Part shown: positions 1-5,607 of the stretch, piece after piece | How the letters are laid out: every line of letters starts with the position of its first letter | How positions within the stretch are numbered: position 1 is the first letter of the stretch | Assembly: GCA_031264715.1 (NCBI GenBank) | Contig: JAISDP010000092.1 | Span: 1 to 5,684, forward strand | From: Bacteroidales bacterium | Lineage (GTDB): Bacteria > Bacteroidota > Bacteroidia > Bacteroidales > UBA4181 | Reading direction: 5' to 3' | Length of the DNA stretch: 5,684 nt | Notes under the pieces: model-generated | Seen by the model: only the letters and a program-made list of their open reading frames with translations | Database searches by the model: none | Told to the model about the DNA's origin: nothing | Position numbers and translations under genes: made by a program

Positions 1-132
1 ATGCGCCGTCATCTCTCCAATTATTTCAAGGGGCTTCCCGATTTTAAACAAACCCGCATGACATTGGTAACTTCTCTGGATTTGAATGAATTAATGGAAA
101 CGCTAAACGGGATTGCGGCCAGGTATTCGTGA
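1..132 (+). CDS. dusB: tRNA-dihydrouridine synthase, DusB-like, C-terminal end (5' truncated by window)
   Basis: The frame is open from base 1 and stops at TGA 130-132, giving 43 residues. The stretch HLSNYFKGLPDFKQTR, followed by a leucine-rich MTLVTSLDLNELMETL tail, matches what I remember of the C-terminal helical domain of bacterial DusB/NifR3 proteins, where an RRHL..YFKG..(G/N)F...R signature helps bind tRNA. The family reduces uridines in the tRNA D-loop with FMN and NADPH; the FMN-binding TIM barrel lies outside the window. The ATG at base 1 is almost certainly an internal methionine, because a complete Dus protein has more than 300 residues. The next gene on this strand starts 139 bp downstream with its own leader, so co-transcription cannot be judged. 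Identification rests on a short recalled motif and not on a search. Confidence 0.75.
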   Translation: MRRHLSNYFKGLPDFKQTRMTLVTSLDLNELMETLNGIAARYS

Positions 133-203
133 AAAAATCACCTGTTTCGAAAAAAAATCGAAAAAAACTGAAACATAAATTGTAAACCGAACGTATACAA
201 TAC

Positions 204-230
204 ATCCTATTTCGTGTAAACGCGTAGGAT
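204..230. other. Small hairpin in the leader between dusB and the kinase gene
   Basis: ATCCTA at 204-209 and TAGGAT at 225-230 are perfect reverse complements. Inside them CGT (213-215) can pair with ACG (220-222) around a GTAA tetraloop, leaving a small 3x2 internal loop. No T-run follows, so it is not a standard intrinsic terminator for dusB. It lies 41 bp before the kinase ATG and could be an operator half-site pair, a leader RNA hairpin, or chance in AT-rich DNA. The rest of 133-271 holds A-runs (GAAAAAAA twice between 145 and 170) and no convincing TAnnTTTG promoter box. Confidence 0.3.
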
Positions 231-271
231 ATTGAATGTAAAAGAAGTCAATCAGACATCCGACTTTTCTT

Positions 272-3200
272 ATGACACCAAATATTGTATCCGCTGTTCC
301 GCGAAATAGAAAATCCGCTCTTCGACAGAAGACTGCGGCAGAATTGGAAGAATTGAAAAAGATACCCGGTGAGCACAACCACTACCTGGATTTATTCACG
401 CAACTTCATATCATAGAAGATTCGTTTGAGTTTGTGCATCTTATTTTTCATTTCGATCCGTTCCAATGCGTATATGCAGGCAGTACATTCGAAAAAATTT
501 ACGGCTGTTCATGCAAGGATATTTACGACCGCACCGACCTCCTTTATGAAGTCGCGCATCCGGACGATACGGCTTTCCTGATGCAACAAATCAAAACATT
601 ACTTAAAAACGGCTATCACGAATTTGTTTACCGGATCATTACCAAAAACAGCGAGGTAAAATATCTCAAAACCAATGCATGGTACATGCTGGACGAGGGA
701 AAATCGTATGTGATGAACTGTTTCCAGAAGGATGTTACCGAACAGATGGAAACCGGCAACAATCTCCAACAGAGCCTCCAGAAACACCACCATATATCCA
801 GTATTGCCATTACCCTGAATTCCACTGACGATTTTGAACATAAACTGCAACAAACGATCGATAAGATCGGCAGTTCGGTACAGGTCGACCAGGTAAGCCT
901 TTACGAAATCGACAGCGGGCAGAAACAAATGGTTTGCCGGTGCGTGTGGACAAAGCAGGAACCGATAATTCCACAGGGCATTATCGTTAAAATGCCTCAA
1001 CTCAGTCATTTGCCGGAGTATATCAACACGCTCCAGTTTACGGAAGGCGACAAGCCCGAAGGATTCATGCGCTGCTGGAAACGCCCGGCACAGGTACAAT
1101 CGCTCATGCTGGTCCCGGTGCGGATCAAGCAGAAAATGTTTGGATTTATCGAACTGGTTTCCATTCAGAAACGTAAGTGGATGGATGACGACCTCAGCTT
1201 TGTCTGCACGGTGGGTAATATGACTGCCAATTTTTACGACCGGAAAAACATCAACGACGAACTGAACCAGAATTACCGGAACCAGGAACTCATGGCCAAC
1301 GTGTCGTACCGGCTCAACCAGTATGCCGACGACAACGAACAGGTGTTGAAAACGGTGCTTGGGTATATCGGTATGAAAAATCCCGCCATCGAACGGGTGT
1401 ACATCTATATTTACGACGAGGAAAGCCGCCGGTTCAGGAAAACACACGATTATACCAGCCCGTCGCTCAACCCGAAATATGCTTCGCAGGAAGAATACGA
1501 CAGTTCATCGTTTGAGAATTTGTTTCCCATATTGAAGGAAGGAAAATCGTACCCTGTCAGTGACATATCGCAACTCCGCCCCGAATTGCAGAATCTTTTC
1601 AAACCGTTGGGCGTCAAATCCATTCTTGTTACTCCGCTGTTTACAGGCGGGAAACTTTATGGGATATACGGCTACAATATTTATTCGCACTGCCATGCCT
1701 GGAAGAAAAGCGAAATAGAAATCACCCAGTCGTTTGCCGGCGCCATCAGCCATTTTATCGAACGGCAGACGATCACCAAAAAGCTGAAAAATAGTGAGGA
1801 GAAATTCAAGGATATTTCGGCGAAGCTTCCGGGATGCGTATTCCAGGCTACCCTGTCGCCCACCGAAGAAATCACATTGGATTATATTAGCCCCCAATTC
1901 GAACAGTGGACAGGAACAAAGCCTGTATCGAAAATATCGCTGAAAAAGATACAGCAAACCATCCATCCGAACGACCAGGACATTTTCTTTAAAGTGAAGA
2001 AGGAACTGGAACGTCTTCACCCGGAAATCTCTTTCGAAGGGCGTTTTTATTTCCCTACCATAGGCTTCAAATGGCTGATAGTGAAGGCAACCATGCTGGA
2101 AGTAAAGCCGTCGGGTGAACTGATTTATAACGGGTTGCTCATTGACATTACCGAAAATAAGCAGACGGAATTAAAACTGGCCGACGCCAATGTGTCCATC
2201 CAGAGCATCATCAATAACCTGGAATCGGGCGTGTTGCTGGTCGACGATTACAATAACGTGTTGTATTCCAACGAAAAGATGGAAGAAATGCTGATCAGCG
2301 AATTGGATGCAAGTACTGATCAATCGGGGATATTGGATGCGACTTTTAACCTGGTGAGAGACAGCACCGGACTGAAGAACCTGACCAGGGACCTGATGAA
2401 AAAACGCATCGAGGAACGGGAGAGGGAGTTGTTTTTCAACAAGTCGGCCGAATTTTTTACCCGCGATTATATCCCGGTGTTCCGCGACCACAGATTTTTT
2501 GCACATCTCTTCATCTTCAACAATATAACGCATACTAAATTGCAGGATCTCGAAGTACAAAAATCGTACAAGCGGGTCCGTACCATTATCGATTACTCGG
2601 ATATAGGCGTTGTGCTGTTGAGCGAGAACGAAAAGGTGATGATCGTCAACGACCAGTTCCTCCGGCTGTTCAGCATCAAGGAACCGGCAAGCAATTTTGT
2701 GAACCAGTGGTTTCGGGTGTTATGGGACAAGATGTGCGAGAATGTACATATTGACGGGATTTGCCGCGAACAGATACGTGATGTGGTATATTCCGGGAAA
2801 AAGATCATCAACCAGGAAATCACGATCAACGATATCAGCACCATGCAGTGCTTTATCGAACCGGTGGCATACGACAACCAGATACAAAAGGAGATGCACG
2901 AAACATTGATACAGGTTATCGACATCACATCACAAAGAAACATCGAACATACATTGCGCAAAGCCAAGGAGGAAGCCGAAACAATCGCCAAGGCCAAGTC
3001 GCATATACTCACCTCGATGAGTCATGAGATCCGCACCCCGCTCAATGGTATCCTGGGGTTTTCGACCATGCTCAAGGAATCGCTTACCGACCCCTACCAG
3101 CGCGAAATGGCCGAAGTGATCGACCAAAGCGGCCGCCGCCTGTTAGACACGATGAATGCTGTTCTCGATTTCTCGATGGTACAATCCGAAAAGAAGTCAT

Positions 3201-3733
3201 TTAAGGTTTCTACAGTGAATGTTAATCACATGCTGCAGGAACAGGTCAATACACACCGGGCTACGGCTTTGCAGAAAGGACTTTACCTGTACGCGAAAAT
3301 TGTTGGCGTGATTGGTATTGCTATTGCCGACCGTGTCCTGTATAAAATACTGTATAACCTGATCAATAATGGCATCAAGTACACCATTGCCGGCGGCGTT
3401 AAAATAGAAGCCGGTATTGTCAATATCGAAGACAGCGAATGGCTCGAATTGAAAGTGATTGATACCGGCGTAGGAATCGACAAAATCAAGCACAGTACTA
3501 TTTTCGAACCATTCAGGCAGGAAAGCGAAGGCTACGGAAGGGCTTTCGAAGGCACTGGCCTTGGGTTAAGTTTAGTGAAGGAGTATGTACAGAAAATGAA
3601 TGGTAAAGTATACTTAACCAGCTGTAAGGACGAAGGATCGACTTTTACGGTGCTGCTACCCAATGCCTATTATGAGAATAATGATATCCTGCCGGAAATA
3701 ATAGGAATACCGCCTGGAACAATTGAAAGTTAA
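272..3733 (+). CDS. Cytoplasmic multi-sensor (PAS/GAF) histidine kinase, no receiver domain
   Basis: A sensor kinase of 1153 residues. Approximate domains in order: PAS1 48-157 (closing DVT, 154-156); GAF1 171-325; GAF2 337-500; PAS2 507-628 (DIT, 625-627); PAS3 640-755 (closing NIT, 751-753); PAS4 765-888 (DIT, 884-886); linker helix 890-910; HisKA 907-975 with H-box SMSHEIRTPLNG, phospho-acceptor His918; HATPase_c about 1015-1140 with N-box NLINNGIKYT (Asn1029, Asn1033), G1 DTGVGID (1064-1070), F-box IFEPFRQ (1077-1083) and G2 GTGLGLSLV (1094-1102). All catalytic boxes are present, so it should autophosphorylate and pass phosphate to a separate response regulator. No signal peptide or membrane segment is visible, so it is read as cytosolic. 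ATG 272 is the only ATG after the in-frame TAA at 239-241 and before PAS1; no clear Shine-Dalgarno precedes it. The input signal is unknown. No regulator gene is adjacent in the window. The GAF calls rest on fold-like patterning and are less certain than the PAS and kinase calls. Confidence 0.93.
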   Translation: MTPNIVSAVPRNRKSALRQKTAAELEELKKIPGEHNHYLDLFTQLHIIEDSFEFVHLIFHFDPFQCVYAGSTFEKIYGCSCKDIYDRTDLLYEVAHPDDTAFLMQQIKTLLKNGYHEFVYRIITKNSEVKYLKTNAWYMLDEGKSYVMNCFQKDVTEQMETGNNLQQSLQKHHHISSIAITLNSTDDFEHKLQQTIDKIGSSVQVDQVSLYEIDSGQKQMVCRCVWTKQEPIIPQGIIVKMPQLSHLPEYINTLQFTEGDKPEGFMRCWKRPAQVQSLMLVPVRIKQKMFGFIELVSIQKRKWMDDDLSFVCTVGNMTANFYDRKNINDELNQNYRNQELMANVSYRLNQYADDNEQVLKTVLGYIGMKNPAIERVYIYIYDEESRRFRKTHDYTSPSLNPKYASQEEYDSSSFENLFPILKEGKSYPVSDISQLRPELQNLFKPLGVKSILVTPLFTGGKLYGIYGYNIYSHCHAWKKSEIEITQSFAGAISHFIERQTITKKLKNSEEKFKDISAKLPGCVFQATLSPTEEITLDYISPQFEQWTGTKPVSKISLKKIQQTIHPNDQDIFFKVKKELERLHPEISFEGRFYFPTIGFKWLIVKATMLEVKPSGELIYNGLLIDITENKQTELKLADANVSIQSIINNLESGVLLVDDYNNVLYSNEKMEEMLISELDASTDQSGILDATFNLVRDSTGLKNLTRDLMKKRIEERERELFFNKSAEFFTRDYIPVFRDHRFFAHLFIFNNITHTKLQDLEVQKSYKRVRTIIDYSDIGVVLLSENEKVMIVNDQFLRLFSIKEPASNFVNQWFRVLWDKMCENVHIDGICREQIRDVVYSGKKIINQEITINDISTMQCFIEPVAYDNQIQKEMHETLIQVIDITSQRNIEHTLRKAKEEAETIAKAKSHILTSMSHEIRTPLNGILGFSTMLKESLTDPYQREMAEVIDQSGRRLLDTMNAVLDFSMVQSEKKSFKVSTVNVNHMLQEQVNTHRATALQKGLYLYAKIVGVIGIAIADRVLYKILYNLINNGIKYTIAGGVKIEAGIVNIEDSEWLELKVIDTGVGIDKIKHSTIFEPFRQESEGYGRAFEGTGLGLSLVKEYVQKMNGKVYLTSCKDEGSTFTVLLPNAYYENNDILPEIIGIPPGTIES

Positions 3734-3745
3734 TACAAAATGTAT
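3733..3745. other. Short AT-rich inverted repeat at the kinase stop
   Basis: ATACA (3733-3737) and TGTAT (3741-3745) form a perfect 5-bp stem around AAA, overlapping the last base of the kinase stop codon. It is weak and has no T-run after it. It may only shape the mRNA end; it is not called a terminator. Confidence 0.2.
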
Positions 3746-3759
3746 CACAAACCCCAGAC

Positions 3760-3818
3760 CAAAACCCCGTATGAGGTTTCACATGATGAGTCTCCTGCGG
3801 AGATTTGTCGATGTTTTT
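3760..3818 (+). repeat. Palindromic dispersed repeat, copy 1 (upstream of tdh)
   Basis: This 59-bp segment matches 4978-5036 at 52 of 59 positions by eye, without gaps (offset 1218). It holds two consecutive hairpins: AAACCCC-GTAT-GAGGTTT (3762-3779, one C-A mismatch) and TCTCC-TGC-GGAGA (3791-3803, perfect). Its right end (CCTGCGGAGATTTGTCGAT, 3794-3812) also matches CCTACGG-GATTTGTCGAT at 5206-5223, better than its copy-2 partner does there. A third hairpin present in copy 2 is broken here. The element sits between the kinase stop and the tdh promoter. It has the size and structure of a REP-like intergenic element; that family label is an inference. Confidence 0.85.
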
Positions 3819-3840
3819 CAAAAGCAGACAAAAATCATAT

Positions 3841-3868
3841 TTTGATGATGAACGATCCTGTAGTTTTG
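3841..3868 (+). promoter_or_regulatory. Candidate Bacteroidetes-type promoter for tdh
   Basis: TAGTTTTG at 3861-3868 fits the TAnnTTTG -7 box of Bacteroidetes exactly. TTTG at 3841-3844 can serve as the -33 box. The 16-bp gap is slightly short compared with the roughly 17-23 bp usually described, so the -33 assignment is the weaker part. Transcription would begin around 3873-3878, giving a very short leader before ATG 3889. The position, right after the repeat element and inside what would be the N-terminal extension of a longer tdh reading, supports the downstream start. Confidence 0.5.
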
Positions 3869-3879
3869 TTTCAAAATTC

Positions 3880-3883
3880 AGGA
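3880..3883 (+). promoter_or_regulatory. Weak ribosome binding site for tdh
   Basis: AGGA lies 5 bp upstream of ATG 3889. It supports 3889 over the in-frame ATG at 3805, which follows ATTTGTCG from the repeat element and has no purine-rich site before it. Confidence 0.45.
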
Positions 3884-3888
3884 TAAAA

Positions 3889-4848
3889 ATGGACAATATC
3901 TTAATTATCGGAGCCGCCGGACAGATAGGCTCGGAGTTGACAATTGCTTTACGCAACATATATGGCGCTGACCATGTTTTCGCCACCGACATCAAGCATC
4001 TGCCGCAAGACATTATGGAAGGCGGTCCGTTCCAATTGTTGGATGTGATGGACGATAAACGGCTTATTCATTTTGTCATCCGCCACAAAATTACACAGAT
4101 ATACCACCTGGCAGCAGTACTGTCGGGCAACGCCGAACGGATTCCTATCCAGGCATGGAACATCAATATGGATAGCTTGATGAATATCCTTGACCTGGCT
4201 AAAGAGGTCCCCGAAATCAGGAAAATATTTTGGCCCAGTTCCATTGCAGTATTCGGACCAACTACCCCGCGCGACAATACTCCGCAGTTCACTGTGATGG
4301 AGCCTAACACGGTATATGGTATCAGCAAGTTAGCCGGCGAACGGTGGATGCAGTATTACCATCAACGCTACCATATCGATGCACGCAGTATTCGCTATCC
4401 CGGCCTGATCAGCTACAAGACCGAACCCGGCGGCGGTACTACCGACTATGCCGTGGAGATTTTCTACGATGCTATCCGCCATGGACTCTACGAATGTTTC
4501 CTTTCGGAAGATACCGCCCTGCCAATGATGTTCATGGACGATGCCGTGAAATCAACCATTCAGTTGATGGAAGCCGATGCCTCGGCAATCCGGGTGCGGT
4601 CGAGTTACAATCTTGGGGGCATCAGTTTCACGCCGAAACAACTGGCAGCCGAAATTATCAGGTATATTCCCGATTTCAAGATGACCTGCAAACCTGATTT
4701 TCGCCAGGCTATAGCCGACTCGTGGCCGCGCAGCATTGACGATTCCGTGGCTCGCCGGCAGTGGGGAAGTACTTGCTCCTATTCGCTCGGGGATATGACA
4801 CGGATCATGATTGAAGAAGTGAGGAAAAAAATAAAGGCGAAAGATTAA
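3889..4848 (+). CDS. tdh: L-threonine 3-dehydrogenase (NAD-dependent, extended SDR/epimerase type)
   Basis: Oxidises L-threonine with NAD+ to 2-amino-3-oxobutanoate in the cytosol; in the usual pathway 2-amino-3-ketobutyrate CoA ligase (Kbl) then gives glycine and acetyl-CoA. From ATG 3889 the protein has 319 residues, the usual size for this SDR-type enzyme. The N-terminal MDNILIIGAAGQIGSEL carries the Rossmann GxxGxxG (Gly8, Gly11, Gly14), and Asp34 ends beta-2, as expected for NAD preference. Further motifs are HLAAVLSG (73-80), WPSSIAVFG with Ser117/Ser118, and catalytic Tyr143-x3-Lys147 in VYGISK. The segment GLISYKTEPGGGTTDYAVE (172-190) is what separates this family from sugar epimerases such as GalE. 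An in-frame ATG at 3805 would add 28 residues, but that part lies on the repeat element and the promoter and has no Rossmann character, so it is rejected. Kbl is not adjacent here. It is probably transcribed alone from the promoter at 3841-3868. Confidence 0.95.
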   Translation: MDNILIIGAAGQIGSELTIALRNIYGADHVFATDIKHLPQDIMEGGPFQLLDVMDDKRLIHFVIRHKITQIYHLAAVLSGNAERIPIQAWNINMDSLMNILDLAKEVPEIRKIFWPSSIAVFGPTTPRDNTPQFTVMEPNTVYGISKLAGERWMQYYHQRYHIDARSIRYPGLISYKTEPGGGTTDYAVEIFYDAIRHGLYECFLSEDTALPMMFMDDAVKSTIQLMEADASAIRVRSSYNLGGISFTPKQLAAEIIRYIPDFKMTCKPDFRQAIADSWPRSIDDSVARRQWGSTCSYSLGDMTRIMIEEVRKKIKAKD

Positions 4849-4873
4849 CCCCAAAATTCGCCTGTCTCCGATT

Positions 4874-4937
4874 CCCTGACGGGGAAACCATCTCAATAGA
4901 ATGGCATGTGCGCGAGCTATGTATTTCCCCGTCAGGG
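4874..4937. repeat. 14-bp perfect inverted repeat with 36-nt loop
   Basis: CCCTGACGGGGAAA (4874-4887) and TTTCCCCGTCAGGG (4924-4937) are exact reverse complements separated by 36 bases. Each arm can also fold on its own: TTCCC-TGACG-GGGAA (4872-4886) and TTCCCC-GTCAG-GGGGAA (4925-4941). The structure can therefore be either one long stem or two small hairpins of opposite orientation. It begins 25 bp after the tdh stop. Confidence 0.85.
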
Positions 4938-4964
4938 GGAACCATATCAATAGAAGAACGTGTA
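4881..4964 (+). repeat. Degenerate direct repeat pair, 54-bp spacing
   Basis: GGGG(A/G)AACCAT then (C/A)TCAATAGAA occurs at 4881-4901 and again at 4935-4955, with weaker similarity continuing about 9 bases (C.TGT.C pattern). Only two positions differ within the 21 bases. It overlaps the inverted repeat, so both arms are followed by the same sequence in the same orientation even though the arms themselves are inverted. This suggests duplication of a module whose palindromic head has flipped or is symmetric enough to read both ways. Confidence 0.7.
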
Positions 4965-4977
4965 CCGACACCCGAAA

Positions 4978-5039
4978 CAAAACCCCGTATGGGGTTTCAC
5001 ATGATGAATCTCCTACGGAGATTGGCGGATGTTTTCCGC
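4978..5039 (+). repeat. Palindromic dispersed repeat, copy 2 (downstream of tdh)
   Basis: This is the partner of 3760-3818, with the first 59 bases aligned. Its palindromes are more complete than in copy 1: AAACCCC-GTAT-GGGGTTT (4980-4997, perfect 7 bp), AATCTCC-TAC-GGAGATT (5007-5023, perfect 7 bp) and GCGGA-TGTTT-TCCGC (5025-5039, perfect 5 bp). That gives three hairpins in 60 bp. The two copies lie in the same orientation on either side of tdh. Confidence 0.88.
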
Positions 5040-5059
5040 ATTGGTTCTATTGCTATGAA

Positions 5060-5223
5060 TGCCCTCACGGGCAAAGCGCGTACGAAATGTTTCGCTCTTG
5101 CGATCGGATGCCTTCCGGCATCACAAGACGGCTGGTAGAAGAATCGGGCGCATCCCCTGACGGGAATATTCTACCGATCTGCCATCGTTTACCAATATGT
5201 CATCGCCTACGGGATTTGTCGAT
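5060..5223 (+). repeat. Run of four small palindromes related to the dispersed repeat
   Basis: Four short hairpins follow one another: TGCCC-TCAC-GGGCA (5060-5073), GATGCC-TTCC-GGCATC (5107-5122), TCCC-CTGAC-GGGA (5153-5165) and ATCGCC-TAC-GGGAT (5202-5215, one bulged G). Three share the core CCT-n-ACGG with 5007-5023 and 4872-4886; the second has CCTTCCGG. Spacing is roughly 35-50 bp. Linkers also recur: TCTACCGATCT is found at 5170-5180 and 5231-5241, and TACC..AT.TG.CATCG occurs at 5172 and 5190. The last palindrome continues into GATTTGTCGAT, as in copy 1 upstream of tdh. Confidence 0.7.
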
Positions 5224-5242
5224 ATTATCTTCTACCGATCTT

Positions 5243-5572
5243 CCCGGAACAAAAAGTCATCTGCTCGAAGCAAAAAGTCATCTGCCCGAAGCAAAAAGTC
5301 ATCTGCCCGGAACAAAAAGTCATCTACCCGAAACAAAAAGTCATCTGCCCGAAGCAAAAAGTCATCTACCCGAAGCAAAAAGTCATCTGCCCGGAACAAA
5401 AAGTCATCTGCCCGAAGCAAAAAGTCAGCTGCCCGGAACAAAAAGTCATCTACCCGAAGCAAAAAGTCATCTACCCGAAGCAAAAAGCCATCTGCCCGAA
5501 GCAAAAAGTCATCTGCCCGGAACAAAAAGTCATCTGCCCGGAGCAAAAAGTCATCTGCCCGAAGCAAAAAGT
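5243..5572. repeat. 21-bp tandem repeat array, 15 complete units plus one truncated
   Basis: The unit is CCCGRARC followed by AAAAAGTCATCTR (R = A or G), with no spacers. Units begin at 5243 and every 21 bp to 5537; a truncated sixteenth (15 bp) runs 5558-5572, and a decayed CCCGAAAAAAGT at 5583-5594 may be a remnant. Two main types alternate irregularly: GGAAC (units 1, 4, 8, 10, 14) and GAAGC (2, 3, 6, 7, 9, 11, 12, 13, 16), with one GAAAC (5) and one GGAGC (15). The final base is A in units 4, 6, 10 and 11. Singletons are CTCG (2), CAGCTG (9) and GCCATC (12). Because 21 is a multiple of 3 and the unit lacks stops in five of six frames, long open frames arise automatically. The longest closed one, minus strand 5567 to 5232, starts at TTG and would encode a heptapeptide L-(L/F)-R-(A/V)-D-D-F repeat. 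I do not call it a gene: no ATG or ribosome site is seen, and the unit differences mostly change amino acids. Confidence 0.95.
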
Positions 5573-5607
5573 TTCAAATTAGCCCGAAAAAAGTTAAAAA
5601 ACTATAT

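Larger units (their letters stand above)
4849..5242. other. Gene-free, hairpin-rich region downstream of tdh
   Basis: I see no credible gene in this stretch. Short open frames exist (for example 4908-5138 on the plus strand), but they run through palindromes and have no domain-like sequence. The stretch is a patchwork of small inverted repeats and degenerate direct repeats, described in separate entries. No T-rich intrinsic terminator for tdh is evident; the hairpin at 4872-4886 is followed by ACCATCTC and not by T residues. Confidence 0.7.

Noticed and set aside
1..132. A complete 43-residue small protein starting at base 1
   Set aside because: The sequence matches the C-terminal part of a much larger tRNA-dihydrouridine synthase, so the ATG at the window edge is internal.
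180..214. Bacteroidetes promoter for the kinase (TTG ... TATTTCG)
   Set aside because: TATTTCG does not fit TAnnTTTG and the gap to TTG is about 25 bp, too long; no better box was found in 133-271.
599..1447. 282-residue minus-strand open frame inside the kinase gene
   Set aside because: It lies fully opposite a kinase frame with clear PAS and GAF patterning; its His/Phe-rich composition is typical of an antisense shadow.
3791..3817. Intrinsic terminator of the kinase gene (hairpin then T-run)
   Set aside because: The stem TCTCC-TGC-GGAGA is short and the TTTTT run starts 9 bases after it, too far for a standard terminator; the structure is explained by the repeat element, which recurs elsewhere without the T-run function.
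4552..4980. 142-residue minus-strand open frame overlapping the tdh 3' end
   Set aside because: Antisense to conserved tdh sequence and extends into the inverted repeat; no recognisable domain.
4908..5138. 76-residue plus-strand open frame as a small gene
   Set aside because: It runs through the repeat copy and several palindromes, has no ribosome site, and its sequence follows from the repeats.
5243..5572. CRISPR array
   Set aside because: Units are contiguous 21-mers with no unique spacers; the differences are point substitutions shared among units.
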